Assembly (NCBI RefSeq): GCF_019279795.1
Contig: NC_056743.1
Span: 631,694,993 to 631,758,992, forward strand
Length of the DNA: 64,000 nt
Origin: Protopterus annectens
Taxonomy: Eukaryota; Chordata; Ceratodontiformes; Protopteridae
Reading direction: 5' to 3'
Made by a program: the position numbers and the translations under genes. A model generated the notes under the pieces. That model had not been told where the DNA came from. It saw nothing but the letters and a program-made list of their open reading frames with translations, and did no database searches. Below are positions 14,010 to 26,720 of this stretch, piece by piece (position 1 is the first letter of the stretch; the number at the start of each line of letters is the position of its first letter).

Positions 14010-17000
14010 AGTTCCCTCCCTTGTATGTGCAACCCATGCAAGTCATTCTAAGGGGATCCAGTATCTGTCTGCCTGGGACGACATGATCAACAGACCATGA
14101 TGCTTTGCCAGAGATGGCCTGCACCTGTCACCCTTGGGATCCCAGATACTGGCTAAGGCTCTTGCCACCCCTATAGTGCCTTTTTTAGGCAAGGTTCAAA
14201 TGACAAATTCCCCACCATAACAGGTACAAGCAAGCAAAATCTGAGGGTAATGATACTCAATGCTAGAAGTCTAAATTTCAAAAATGCACTCACTCGAGGC
14301 ACTCCTTAAAATGGAGAACATCAACATCTGTGCAGTGTCAGAGACCTGGTTCAAAGCTCCAGAGAGCACCCCTGCATTACCAGGCTATAATTCATACCAC
14401 ACCTTTCGGCCACCTAACCCGGAACTGAAGGTGGAGGCGTGTCCATATTCATTAAGGATATCTACACCTCCAGGCTAGTTGCACAGCATAATGCATCCGA
14501 GGTTATCCAAGTGCAACTAACTCTGGGCAAGACTGCAATCCAAACTGTAGCTTGCTACAGACCCCCCACCATGCTACAGGATTCCCCACTCCTCATTCCT
14601 TGATACACTGGAATGTATTAAGGTACTACCCAACACCCTAATAATGGGCGATTTCAACTACCCCACCATTAATTGGGAAAACTACTCATGTACCAAATCT
14701 TTTGCTCAACGTTTTCTGGAATTCATAAATCCCAATGCCTTGGATCAACATATTCACACCCCCACCAGGGGCAGCAATATCCTAGACCTGGTCATTGCCA
14801 ACATGGGCAACCGGTGTTCCACACCAGAGGTCAATGCCTCGTTGGTTAGATCGACCACAAGCTAATCACCATAGACATCCACATCCCGCCCCCACCCCCA
14901 ATTAGGGAAACCACCATAAAAAACTTCTCCAAAGCCAACTTCACACTTCTTAAGACAGAAGTGGCAAACTTCATGACACCCATGCAGACGGACAATAGAG
15001 GTACAACTGCTGAATCCTACACAAATGCACTTTATAAGCACTTACATGAGTGCATGGATCATGCTATCCCTAATAGAACCAAGATGCTATATTCCAAAAA
15101 AGGAAGCCAATCTGGTGGTCCTCTGCCATAAAAAAACTCTACAACAGAAGAAAGAAACAGTTGCAAAAAAGAGTAAACTCCCATGACTGGAGGAACTCCC
15201 TGGTCAACCTCAGTAAGAAGCTGAGATCCCTCCTAAAGTCCTACATAGCCAGTTATGAAAACAAAATTGCCACTGACTCTAAAGACAACCACAAAGCATT
15301 CTATAGCTATGTCAAGAATCTCAATGGCAACACTCAGATCTGCTCTGAGTTACAGCACAATGGCACTAAATATACAGAACCAATTGATATTGCCAACATC
15401 CTGGCAGATAGGTTCAGTGCTAACTTTACCCCACCTCTCACCCCCAAGAGAGCCCATCTCTATACTGGAAGAATGCAAAGTTCTTGTAATCACAGCTGCA
15501 CAGGTAAAAAACACACTCTCCAAAGCCAAGAACACAGCATCCATGGGACCTGACAATATCACAGTCTGCGTTCTACACGAACTACAGAATGAACTGGCAC
15601 CCTACCTAAGTACCATGTTCAATCATAGCCTCACCTCAGGCTTTGTGCCCACTGAATGGCACAACATGACGGTAATTCCACTCCACAAAGAGGGAGCCAC
15701 TATGGACCCCGGGAACTACTGTCCCATTAGCCTGATGAGCCTGGTCTGCAAGGCCATGGAATGTATCATCATAGAACTCATAAACAAAGACATTGGTACT
15801 CTCCAACTCTGGACTCTACCCAGTTCGGGTTTGTAAAAGGCAGATCATGTCTCCTAAACCTGACTGACTTCTTTGAAGCAGTCACCAAAGCCATAGATGA
15901 GGGTAAGGTGGTTCACACAGCTTATCTAGATCTCACCAAGGCTTTCGACACCATCCCACACTCTGGAATTATAGATAAGATCACTAAACTAGGTATAAAT
16001 CCCTATGTCACAAGATGGGCTGCCAACTGGCTCATGGACAGAACCCACACTGTGAAAGAAGCAGACTTCAAATCCGACTTCAGACCAGTGACAAGTGGAG
16101 TACCACGGGGTTCAGTCCTGGGTCCTCTCCTGTTTGGTGTCTACTTCTCTGAAGTACAGGATAACACAGAAGGTCTTTGGCTAACAAAGTTTGCAGATGA
16201 CTGCAAACTAGGAGCCAAAATCGAAACTCCTAACGATGTGGACATATTACAAAAGGGCCTCACTGAGACAGATGTCTGGTGTCAAAGCCATGGCCTCAAG
16301 CTCAATGCCAAAAAGTGCATTGTCATCCCCTTTGGTAAAAACTATGTACCCATGAACTACCACATAAGTGGTTGTCGACTTAATGCCGAAAGTGTGATAA
16401 GAGACCTTGGGACACAGGTGGACAGTAGTCTCTCATTTAATAACCACATCGCCACAGTGGTCAGGAAATCCTTCTACGTGGCACACCTCATCACAGAAGG
16501 ATTCTCATCCAGAAAAAAAGAAGTCATTGTTCCCCTCTACTCATCACTCATTAGACCCATTATAGAGTACAACGCCTCTTTTGGTATGTACCTCACAAGA
16601 CATCTACAACAACTAGAAAGGCCACAGAAATATCCAACAAAGAGGATTACTGGCCTCAAATAGATGCCCTACACAGACCGTCTCAAAAAACTGCAGCTTT
16701 ACTCCATCGCATATCGCCTACTCAGAGGTGATCTCTGCCTAACATACAAAGCTATGTCAAACCCAGAGCTTTTGGACATGCTCCTCTTAAAGAAATCCCA
16801 ATCCCTCCGAGCTACACGGTCTAGGGACCTAAACCTTGTCACCACAATAAACAGAACATGCTGGAGGGATAGATTCCTGTCCCAGAGACTTCCCATACTC
16901 TGGAACAGACTACCTATCTATGTCAAACAGAGCTCTTCATTAGCACTCTTCAAAAAGATCTTGATGATTGGATGGGAAATAGGAAATTCACCCCAGGTAT

Positions 17001-17133
17001 CACTTCTTTGGCTCTGCTCGACAGGGGCACAGGAAAATAATTTTCTTGGGTGGCGAAAGCCAGGGTTCATTTTTGGCTAGGCTTATATAGGCCCTAGGGC
17101 TAATAGCCTAGTACCTACCTATGAACCTATGAA
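14010..17133 (+). mobile_element. CR1-clade LINE copy A (end of ORF1, ORF2, 3' tail)
   Basis: It starts inside the end of ORF1 (CFARDGLHLSPLGSQILAKA, the esterase-domain C-terminus near 14095-14165). ORF2 then encodes an APE-type endonuclease (LNARSL near 14265, VSETWF, GDFNYPTINW near 14645) and a reverse transcriptase (HTAYLDLTKAFDTIPH near 15915, SGVPRGSVLGPLLFG, KFADDCKLG near 16190). The CR1-typical thumb region (LYSSLIRP.IEYN, YRLLRGDLCLTYKAM) follows. Frameshifts and stops interrupt it; the longest intact piece is 15761-16663. It ends in CCTATGAACCTATGAACC, an 8-bp repeated CR1-style tail. It is 5'-truncated within ORF1. Confidence 0.9.
15761..17080 (+). pseudogene. CR1 ORF2 reverse transcriptase, copy A
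   Basis: RNA-templated DNA polymerase of the LINE. A 300-codon frame (15761-16663) spans RT palm motifs: LDLTKAFDT (block A Asp), SGVPRGSVLGPLLFG (block B) and FADDCKLG (block C, catalytic Asp pair). A stop at 16661-16663 is followed in the same frame by the C-terminal region to 17080 (RLLRGDLCLTYKAM, CWRDRFLSQRLPILWNRLP). The upstream endonuclease and RT N-terminus lie in other frames because of indels. It is closest to copy E at 53000-54672 by sequence. It is non-functional as it stands because the ORF is broken. Confidence 0.85.
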
Positions 17134-17667
17134 CCCAGTCTTTGGTTATATATCGAGAAATGGTAAATAGATGAAATTATGCATATTCCCAATCCCTAAC
17201 TGTGCTGTGACTTACTTCCCAGATGCCCAGTTAAACAAGATGTCAGTCTGCTGTTGTACATGGGCAATGTATTTCAACAAACAGATGGAGCTTACTAAAT
17301 GCTCATATCACAAATAACACAGTATAGCCAGAAAATTAGAAGTACTAACAGAAATAAAGGCAATAATGTGTCTGTTCATGATGGAGTGGCAGAAACCTGT
17401 TTCTGCATCTGTGTTACACACTTGTCACTTACAAAAGGATGATTGATTGACATTCTACTGTATTGTGGTCAGAAAGGAAGAACAGGACCAGTACATTTGT
17501 GCAACAATGCATGCACAGACGTGATGCGACTGGACGTTTCTTAAAGACGAATGCACTTAAAAACAAAAGTAGTATTTTGTCATTCAAGTAAATGCCAGTC
17601 CCAAAAGTGCCACCTGGAGCAGACCACCCCTCTGACTCAACCCCCTCCCCCTTTACCTACGCCACTG
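17134..17667. other. Right end of the hAT-like insertion, no gene
   Basis: Follows the CR1 tail and ends with the CTACGCCACTG terminus of the hAT-like element. No coding signal was seen. Confidence 0.5.
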
Positions 17668-17675
17668 CTCTGAAG

Positions 17676-18727
17676 TATAGGCCAATGTCAATGGCCTCTG
17701 GCTAACTAAATTTGCAGATGATTGCAAATTAGGAGATGTCATTGAATACCACACCGACACAAATGTTCTCTAGTAAGGGCTGATACAGACAAACAACTGG
17801 TCTCAGAGCCATGGACTAAAACTAAATGACTAAAAATCCATAATAGCATCCTTTAGGACATTATCCACCTTTGGTAACTTTCATATTGACAACATACCCC
17901 TTAGAGTTAGCCCAATAGTCAGAGAATTAAAGACACACATAGACAGTAATATAGGTTTTGACCATCATGTGTCTACAGTAGTGAGGAAATCATTTTATGT
18001 TGCGCACCTTATAAACAAAGGTATGACATCTAGGTCCATGGAAGTCATTGTTCCACTGTAGTCTGCATTCATCAAACCTATCTTTGAATACAGTGCCCTC
18101 TTTGGTATGCATCTAACTGGGTATATCCAAGAAATAGAACGTCCACAGAGGTTCGTCACTAAAAGAATACAGGACTCAAATAACATGTTCTCTGCAGACT
18201 GCATTAAGGCCCTTTCCCTGTATTCTGTCTCCTACAAGCTGTTGAGGGGAGATCTATGTCTGTCATACAGGGCTTTGTCAGTCCTTACTCTGATGGATCT
18301 CCTGCATATCTGCAAACAAATATCACCAGAATTAACCATTCTAATGACTTAAACCTTGTATGTGATATAAATAAGACCTCCTTGAGAGACAGGTACGTAT
18401 CCCGAAGACTATCATCTCTGAAAGAGGCCCCCCATCCATGTGAAGCAGAGGTCCTGCTTAACCCAATTCAAGTGTTACTTGGGCAATTGGATGGGGAACA
18501 GAAAAGTCATCCCCAGCATGTCACCCATGTCTCTAATGGACATAGGCAGCTTGTAAATGGTTCATCTCCCAGGCCCCTGCTTGTAAATGTTTCATCTCCC
18601 AGACCCTTGTTTACACTTATCAAGGGTACCAGAACTTGACAGAGATTTGGGATGCATGGCTAGGCTGAAAAATGCCCTTGTTGTCGTTAGCCTAGTAAAT
18701 ACCTATGAGCCTATGAACCTATGAAGT
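17676..18727 (+). mobile_element. CR1-clade LINE copy F, 3' part, decayed
   Basis: Continuation of the CR1 begun at 10473. Decayed RT phrases appear in order: LTKFADDCKL-like near 17700, a RDLGTHIDSNLGFDHH-like region near 17930, YKLLRGDLCLSYRALS at about 18230-18280 and INKTSLRDRYVSRRL near 18370-18415. It ends AGCCTATGAACCTATGAAG. Many frameshifts occur. The sequence groups with copy B (27230-31165) rather than with copies A/E or C/D. Confidence 0.8.
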
Positions 18728-18829
18728 ATCTACACATCTAAAACCATATTTAAGCAAATTAATTTTTATGACATTTTGTAAATAAATTTTATAATAAACT
18801 CCTAAAACATAACAATTCTATAACTTGGC

Positions 18830-19440
18830 AGTTCTAAGCTTTAAAATGTTGCTAACTGATATGCTGTCATTCAACCCTGGTTGCACTGTCACATTTAGCT
18901 TTATCTGCCATACTAACTCAATATATTCCAAATGGCTTTCCCATCTTCCACCCCTCAACTCTGTCAAAACTCTATCAATCAACCCAAATTTCAACTGTAG
19001 CCCCTTTTATGTTTTACAAATAAGGTTATATTTATACAATTTGTTCTTAGTATTGCATTTCGTCATATCCTACACGTTTGCAAATCATCTTTTTCAGGGG
19101 GCATTCAGTCTTCCCAACATAAAAACCTTGACAATGTTGACAAATTGTAAAATATTCCACCCCTGAAGTACAGCAGTTTTGCCCAAGTTAGTAAGGTCAC
19201 GTTTCTATCTTTGTATAATATCGGCATCTTGTCACCCACCAAAATATATTTGCAATACTCACAGATACCACATTTAGTTGTGCATGCCCTACCCATTTCA
19301 TGCTAGCCAACACTTCATTTTTAATATTTTCAAATGTATTTTTCAGGTTATAAACATATTTTGGACATATACCCACATAGTGCATCATTGTGGGATCAGC
19401 TCTAAACATATTTCAGTTTTTGTTAATAATCTCCTTAAGT
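18830..19440 (-). mobile_element. Penelope-like element fragment: linker and GIY-YIG region
   Basis: Minus-strand frames read ADPTMMHYVGICPKYVYNLK (end of RT/linker, about 19395-19340), then a Cys-rich segment CTTKCGICEYCKYI, then after a frameshift FTICQHCQGFYVGKTECPLK, the GIY-YIG endonuclease motif with an intact YVGKT, and a decayed C-terminus (GVEDGKAIWNIL). Order and spacing match the complete PLE at 31716-35934, but the residues are clearly different, so this is another PLE lineage. 5'-truncated and pseudogenised. Confidence 0.7.
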
Positions 19441-20933
19441 ACTCAAGAATTAGAACTGTGTGGTATAATCACTCCTTTCTCATAAACAATATTCTTATTT
19501 TTTTTTGTTTTCACTACTCTTTCTGTGTTTCCCTCTTTGTTATGTCTCCTCCTTTTTTAATCTTTCCTGTCTTCCCCTTTCCACTCTTTCTAAGAAACAA
19601 CAAGGTGTTCATATAAGGATACCGCTATATAAAACATATAAAACCCCTTTATATCTTTTAAAAGTTAATAAAAATAGCTTCTCTGCATGTTACTTTCCTT
19701 AAATACTTCAAATGTGGTTACGCACTGCTGTGTTTGCTCGTAATACATGAAAAGTTTCGTAATTATATCAGCATTTACATTTTCATATAGTACTTCACAA
19801 ATACTCAAGGATTAACTTCAGCAAGTTTACGCATTGGATGAAAGTAGAAGTTATTTAAAAACAGGTTTCTTATTTAGTTATCTAGGATGAATAACCTGTG
19901 ATATCTGAATTTGCATATAGGTGTAGTGGTCTGAATTTGCATATAGGTGTAGTGGTACCCTTCACAAATAACTGCTACAAAAGTGTGAAACTCACGACAT
20001 GCCACTCAAATGTCCTACTCTGAAATGTTCACTTCAAGAACATGTTAATGGCTTCAGAAAGGAATATAAAATAAGCAACTACAAAGGGACCACAGCTAGA
20101 ATATAGTTGAATAATTTCATGTATTACAAGATTTCTTTAGAAAAGAAGTGCTGAAGTATACAACACTTAAATGCCATCCTCACAGATCTCATATTACACA
20201 GCAACCACTTACATCAGAAACAATAAAAATATATTATGCTATATTATAATATGTAGAAAAAAATGAAATAAAATTACAAGTAATTGCCTTCTTTAGGATA
20301 CATTTAGTATTTACTCACACAGCATCACTAAATACTGCCTAAAGGACTAATTAAAATAGAAAAAGACTAACCAGCAGCTTTGCTACACAGCAATTACATG
20401 CAAAATCGCACAGCACTGACTCCATAAACATGCTTGAAGTATTTATATTGTAACTTATCTTGCTGGGAACTCGTGGGTAAGAGTAAGGACACGCATTGTT
20501 ATAGTTAGCGCAAAGGCAAATTTCACAAGTATTTGGATTCCATTTATGCTCACATGCTTCCCATCTGAGAGAGTATTCTGAGCATCACTGCTGGTTGTTC
20601 ATCCTATATACTCTTCAAATAAAACTGATCTGCCAGTATAGAATGGTTATTAACTTATTTGATAAAAATAAATAAAATAAAAACTTAAACTGAAGAGTTC
20701 AACTTGTATACAAATGGGAATTCTACATACCTTGGATGTGTTCTGACACAGGTCTACAGGTGTCCCATGGGAGAATGTATGTCACCAGTATTCATAATGC
20801 CACAGTTTTGTTGTGGTGGATCTGATAAGTGATGCTATTATGCACATGACCACAGCCCACAGGAAAGTAGTGTTATCCCTCTTTATCCTTGTGGCTTACA
20901 GATTCAACTATATAAGAATGCTGTGCTGTATGT
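19441..20933. other. Unannotated stretch with a short tandem duplication
   Basis: Nothing coding was recognised. A 26-bp unit (CTGAATTTGCATATAGGTGT AGTGGT) is perfectly duplicated at 19905-19930 and 19931-19956. A pyrimidine-rich patch lies near 19500-19600. Confidence 0.5.
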
Positions 20934-21261
20934 CAGGAAATCTCTCAGCATCATTGAAAATGAGACAATGCCTTACAGAAACCCTTCAGAAGATAATACT
21001 GATGTTAACAGCAACGATGGCATTGCATTAGCATTGCTTTAGACAAAGGTCTCAATCATTAAACATTCAGACTGAGAAATGGATCAAACTGGTTGCACAG
21101 GAAATCTCTCAGCATCATTGAAAATGAGACAATGCCTTACAGAAACTCTTCAGAGGATAATACTGGTGTTAACAGCAATGATGGCATTGCATTAGCATTG
21201 CTTTAGTCAAGGGCCTCAATCATTAAACATTCAGACTGAGAAATGGATCAAACTGGTTGCA
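20934..21261. repeat. Tandem duplication of a 164-bp unit
   Basis: CAGGAAATCTCTCAGCATCA starts at 20934 and again at 21098, and the two 164-bp units differ at only a few positions. The start of a third unit (CAGGAAATC) is at 21262. The high identity indicates a recent duplication. Open frames across it (20813-21031, 21243-21461) have no family I recognise. Confidence 0.85.
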
Positions 21262-22565
21262 CAGGAAATCATGCTGATTCTAGCACAGAATATGACTGCC
21301 AGTTTACCTTGCTGGGGACAAAGGCATCTATCACCAATAACAGATACCAGTCACAGAGCCTAAGAAATTGTTTAGAAACTTACATGGATGCTGATGAAGA
21401 ACACAAGGTAGCACTATCATTTTTGTGTACCTCAGTATATGTTATCAGTAATGAAGATTGACCCTTGAACCTCAGCAGTTACTCAGCCAATCACACTTAT
21501 GCTGAACTTGGCCTACATTATTAATGATGCCCTTTCATGTGTGAGGCAAATGATTGAGTAAATTAGCAAATAATGAATGTCCCTTATTTACTCAGTCTGA
21601 GGGACAGGTCATCACACTTATGCGATATCAAAAAATGTACAGAAAATAAACACACTATGTCAAATACACTACCCAAAATACATACTGTGCCTGATGATGG
21701 GGCTTCAGATTTCTGTTATAAGAACTTAATGCACTATATCAAAAGGTTTGAGTGGATATTGGGGCCAATGACAGTCATGGCTCCAAAAAAAAGATTAAGA
21801 TGGATTCTATGAATTTGTTGTTGCCTAAGAGTTATTGAGAAGGAATGGTCACCTAATTTAGCAATCAAATGCGTAATTTTCATTTACTGCTCTCTGTGTG
21901 GATTAAAAACGCTGAAATCTGACTATTTTTATATGGGTCAAGAAGTAGAAGAATAGGCTAAAAACTTTCAGCATAACATTTAATGCACCGGAAAATAGGA
22001 GAGAGTAAGAAATTATCTTAAAGCAATATTTTGCATGCTTGCAACGCATCTCCATTTTTAATTAGTGTTTTTGGCCAATATGCAACTGACCATGAACTGC
22101 TGTCAGTACCTTTTCTCAGTCTTGAATGCTTAGAGTCACTGACAGCACTGGACCTAATCTAGTATTTATCTTGTACTTAGAAAGGAGACTTAAGCAGCCA
22201 AATACAGTGTCACTGCAGCTGATTCAGGGAATTTGTTTCTTATTACACAGTCTCTACCCTAATCCCACACCCAATGAGCTGTGATGTTAGGCCATTACCA
22301 CAGAAAATATCTGTCAGTGCATGCCATGGTATTTTTAAATCAAGAGAGAGGCATCCTATGCTGACCCCCCATAATTTCTTCCAGGATAGACATACTGGTA
22401 AAACATTACTTAAACCCCACTCCCCCAGCTTCTCAGCTGCTGGGATCAGGAAACAAACCTGTATTGCATAGGAATTAGTCATGACCCCATCACACTGTGA
22501 TAAAGAGTTAGTCATTTTACTTTAAAACAAAGTCCACGGGTTTGCAGAGTATTTCTTGTAGGGCT
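21262..22565. other. Unannotated stretch
   Basis: Short frames only; the plus-strand frame 21243-21461 is unrecognised. No repeats or element ends were seen. Confidence 0.35.
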
Positions 22566-22880
22566 CTCTATCAAAATGTTGGGACTTGCAATGCTGAGTC
22601 TCCAAAAACTGAAACAAGACCAAAATTGCAGAAGAGCAAATATCACAATTGCTCTTTTACTTCGAAATTATTTTTTGCTGGGGGCAAGCCTTCTGCACCC
22701 CAATGTAGGCAGTGAGCCCTTCACATGCCCCCAGTTATATATACCAAACTCTGAAATCTATATACCTTGGAGAAAAGGGAATTTTGAGAAATGACAATCT
22801 CAGAGACTCAATATATGGAAGTCTGTATTTTTGGTCATGTGGTCTCCACTTTCTAGGATTTGCCAGTCCTGATATTTTAA
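22566..22880. mobile_element. Possible diverged foldback MITE
   Basis: GCTGGGGGCAAGCCTTCTGC, TGCCCCCAGTTATATATACC and GGAGAAAAGGGAATTTTGAG resemble, on the opposite strand, the GGGGG-rich core and neighbouring phrases of the 5.5-7.1 kb foldback family. A GGTCTCCACTTTC phrase lies near 22840. The terminal inverted repeats are not clear. Confidence 0.35.
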
Positions 22881-23007
22881 ATGGTTAGACTTTTGCAACT
22901 TACGTTTAATTGATTAATGAAAATGTAATATCCTTCCATATTCACAACCTAGAACAGACTTTTTAATTTTCTATGACAGCTGTTTCCAAACTGGTCATTT
23001 ATTAAAG

Positions 23008-23135
23008 GCGGTAATGCAGTTGATACAAAGGGTTAAGGCTGTGAGTTATAGTTCATGTGGCACAGGGTTTGATCCCCTTGCCTCACAGTTGCCTACTGTG
23101 TAACCTTGAGCAAGTCACTTAACCAGATGGTGGGG
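23008..23135 (+). mobile_element. MIR/CORE-type tRNA-derived SINE fragment
   Basis: A tRNA-like head with a B-box-like GGTTTGATCCC (23066-23076) is followed by TGTGTAACCTTGAGCAAGTC ACTTAACC, which closely matches the conserved CORE segment of MIR-type SINEs. The upstream TTAAGGCTGTGAG also fits the tRNA-like part. The 3' tail is not clear. Confidence 0.75.
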
Positions 23136-23849
23136 TCAGAAGGTCAGCTTAGAACTTGAGCTAAGCTTTACAATGTTTCACTTGACTGCAAGCCCATTAA
23201 CTACATATGAACACAGAAAGCATTTGATTGCTGGATTCATTTTGTGGTATGAGAAAGCAGAGTGTTCAGAAAAATCAGTAACGATCCACTTCACTGAAAT
23301 CAAGAAATGTCATTTTGATGACTATGTTTTTTACTTTAGCATAAACATCCCAATTCAAGTGTTTTGCATGTAAAGCCCTATGGAGACATAACCTTTCATT
23401 TATTCCCATTATATTCCCCTTATATACAGTATTAATGTAAATGCCATACACATGAGAATCTAATTAATGTATTATGGCAGAAATAAAAAACAACATTTAA
23501 GGACTAATAGTAATCCTTCCCTTAATTATGTTCCTTTGCCTGCAGATAAGAGCAAAGGTACCATCTATGTTGGTTTACTTTAAATATTTAGAAAAGGGAA
23601 CATAACAAAATGCTGTAGAATTAATAACTACATTTTTAACTAGAGTTTTCTGGCATGGTATCATACGTGACATTGACAACTTTTATACAGATTTCCCAAC
23701 ATGTCAAAAGACAATAACTAACATAGTATATAAAAATCCCTTGATCACCTTATCTGTGATGTGGGAAAACAAATGATTATACAAATATTATTGGATTTCA
23801 AGGGCTTGACAATGGTGGAGGTGACAAGGATCCCATTTATGGGGGGACC
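23136..23849. other. Unannotated stretch
   Basis: No recognisable gene or repeat between the SINE and the decayed PLE. Confidence 0.4.
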
Positions 23850-26720
23850 TGAACCTAATTAATGACAAGTCCCCTTTGGAGTTCCCTTTACCCAGGAGAT
23901 CAGAGAGGATATGAACAGATTACTGCACAACCTACAACAGGGAAGACAGGATCAAAGGAACAGCAGGACAGCAGTGAACAAAGGGAGATGACACTGGAGA
24001 AAGTGAATGGGTTGATTGTCTTCAACTTTAGACATGACTTCAAAGTGTTCACTTATAGTGACTTTGGGGTTGACTATAAATGGGCCCAATTGTTTGAGAA
24101 AGGTCTCACCTTTGTACCCTCCAGAAGAGCTCGTGTGGACGATGTCTTTATTGACTTAACCCTTTTTACCTGTAAGCTGAACTTAAGTCTATATTTTGCC
24201 CACAGGGACCAGTCAGGCCCCAACACCTCTAATCAATGTCACAAACCCAGTATTTTCCACTCCCCACTGCACTCTATAATTACCCTTTTTGAGAAAATCT
24301 GTGAGTTCAATATTAGATATTTATTGCCTTTCAAAAGGACCTGGGATAGATTCACTCTAACAAAGGAAAACATCATTGATTCTGCATATTATTGACAATA
24401 GACAAGTCAAACTTATGAAGCCTGACAAGGGGGTTGCCTTGTCATTATAAGCACCAATGATTACATTAATCCAAGTTTTAATATGCTTTATGGTGACACA
24501 TATGATGAAGTGTCCATTAATGAAAGGAACATTGCCTGTCACAAAACTGACATCACACTGGAGGATTTTTTAACACAAGGCCTTATTTTACAGAGCAACT
24601 TTGAATTTTTAAGGGTTTCTGATCAAACCCCCCTACCATATTTGGCATTCCCAATGTCCATAAGGACATAAATGATCCACAGTTGCACCCAATTTTAGAT
24701 GCATATTGATTTCCATTTGAAAGAGGTGGTGATCAACATCACATATCTCTACAGAGACTCATGGCACTTTTTGAAAAGAGTTTCCAGGAACATATACAGT
24801 GATGATATTATTTTTGTTACCGTGGACCTCAAGGACCTCTTTTCAGTTATTCCCCGCAATTTGAGGCTAGAGTGGTTCTATGACTATTTCTGTTTTCAAA
24901 GTACACTGGACTATGGTAAGATTAAGCTACTCAGGGACGTAATAGTAATTGTCCTGGTGAACAATTTATCTATTATGAGGGGCAGACTTTTTGACAACGT
25001 AGCTATAGGGGCCGTCTGTATTCCGAACTTCACCAACCTAGTGATGGCCCATTGGGAATTTAACTTTGTTTTTCAATTCTTTTTACAGCAACATGTGGAG
25101 TTTGTATGGCCGCTATTTGGATGACATCATCATTTTATGCAATGGTGGACTTCAAAAGCTCAATGAATTTTTTTGTTACTTGAATGATAGCACTGAGTTT
25201 CTCAGGTTTACCTTGAACTACTCTGTGGACTATATTAGCTCCTTAGATGTCACAATCTCTAAAAACAGGAGCCATTTTTGTTTTGAATCAAACATCTATA
25301 GGAAGCTAACTTAATCTAACTCTTTGTTGCGCTTTTCCAGTTGACATTCGCTACATCAAAATAAGGCACTGGTCAAGGGCCACATGGTTAGGCTTGCCCA
25401 CATGATTTCTCAACAGAAGACATCTCTCCAGGAGACGTCTAGACTAAAACAATTTGTTCAAGGTATTATGGGAAAGGGACTAGTCTATTTTCTTTCCCTT
25501 AATCAGGAAAGGGGTTTCTTGCACTGGCAGTAACGGCCAAGTAATAACCTCAGGTAACTATGAAAAGGCCCTGATTCTCACATTTAATTTGGATTTTTTG
25601 GACATTAAGTCTGCAATTACTAAAAACTGGAACATTTTTTCCATGGCTGGTGAACAGTTTCAGGCCCTGGATGCCTCCCATAGCATTGTTTACAAAAAGG
25701 ACATCATTTAAATTTCTATAGAAAAAACAATGTCTACTACTTTTAATTTTTGCATTGCAATCAATGTGGATTTATTAAGGAAGGCTCCATTTTTAATACT
25801 GCAGGCTATGGTGATGTATTCTTGAAGCAGAGATTTTACTATTCGAGCTTCTGTGTCACTTACATGCAGGTCTGCCCCACTTTCTATATCAGAGAAACTG
25901 TGAACCCCCTTAAAGTTAGAATTTACCAGCATATGTATGATGTTGACAAGAAGCAGATGAGCAGCATGTTCTTTTTAAACATATTAAGTTAAATAAGTCT
26001 GGCAGTTTTAAATGCTGTGTTATTGACTGTGTTGACAGCAATGGCCCTGGAAAGACCTCTTGGAGCTCAAAGAACTAAGGCAGCAACTACAACTTAATTC
26101 TACCAATGGGCTTGGTCTTAATGATCCAGTGTCTATTAGCAGCATCTTGCTGCTTAAAGCTTCTTTTTGCATGTGATTTCTCATTGTATTTTTAATTTTA
26201 TTTCTATTATGCGGTGACGGTATTGATTACTGGTTTCCGCCGTTGCTGAATTTTATGATTTAGTGTGGCCTTGGTCTTATACATTGTAAACATTCATTTT
26301 TCATTTACATTCATTTTTTTAGTATATGCACTTATTCTGTTTCAATCAATGTTTTTTGGTTTTAGGTTTAATTTTGGTGGTTTCAATCTCGATCAGATTG
26401 AAATTACTCATTTAGTGAACTAGTTTCATTGGTTTTGTGAGTCTTTCTTGATTTTTCAGTCAGTGTTTGCTTTAGAGGTAGTCAATGTATTCAACAGTAT
26501 GCCTTAAAATTTTAATGGTTCACTCTTAATTAGCTTAACTTGTTTGATTCAGTAGGAGGCATTTCAAGAGTATATAAGGTGCCTATGTATTTGCTCTCTT
26601 TCTGTCATTCTGAATGAAGTCCCTTTGCAGGATGAAAGAGCTTAACTCATTCCCTCCAGTACAGCTTTTTTGAGTATGTGTTTTTAACTCCCAGTGGGTG
26701 TGGCTTGAGCCTTTAAAAAA
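23850..26720 (+). mobile_element. Decayed Penelope-like element
   Basis: Plus-strand fragments in PLE order: FEKGLTFVPSRRARVDDV and LTLFTCKLNLSLYF (about 24090-24200); SINERNIA (24510); LEDFLTQGLI; a VDLKDLFSVIPR block (24820-24850); RYLDDIIILC (about 25110-25140, catalytic YLDD); YMQVCPTFYIRETVNPLK (GIY-YIG region, about 25860-25910); and a C-terminal LNDPVSISSILLLKA-like segment near 26120. Each block aligns with the younger PLE at 31716-35934, but many frameshifts separate them. The 3' non-coding part ends in a hammerhead-like motif (26610-26645). Terminal limits are approximate. Confidence 0.85.
26606..26648 (+). ncRNA. Hammerhead-ribozyme-like remnant at the 3' end of the decayed PLE
   Basis: CTGAATGA (26610-26617) is one insertion away from the hammerhead core CTGATGA. 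It is followed by a stem GTCC (26619-26622) / GGAT (26630-26633), then GAAA (26634-26637) and GAGCTT. PLE terminal repeats are known to carry minimal hammerhead ribozymes. The core insertion suggests this copy is inactive. Confidence 0.5.

Larger units (their letters stand above)
10497..17667. mobile_element. hAT-like insertion of 7.2 kb containing later insertions
   Basis: The left end is CAGTGACGTAACTAGAG; the right end is the complement of CAGTGGCGTAGGTAAAG, a short imperfect terminal inverted repeat typical of hAT elements. It is flanked by a perfect 8-bp duplication, CTCTGAAG, and the CR1 sequence is continuous across the site if one copy is removed. Inside are a MITE (11682-11983) and a 3.1-kb CR1 (about 14010-17133). 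No hAT transposase frame was recognised in the remaining sequence, so it is probably non-autonomous or too decayed. Confidence 0.7.
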
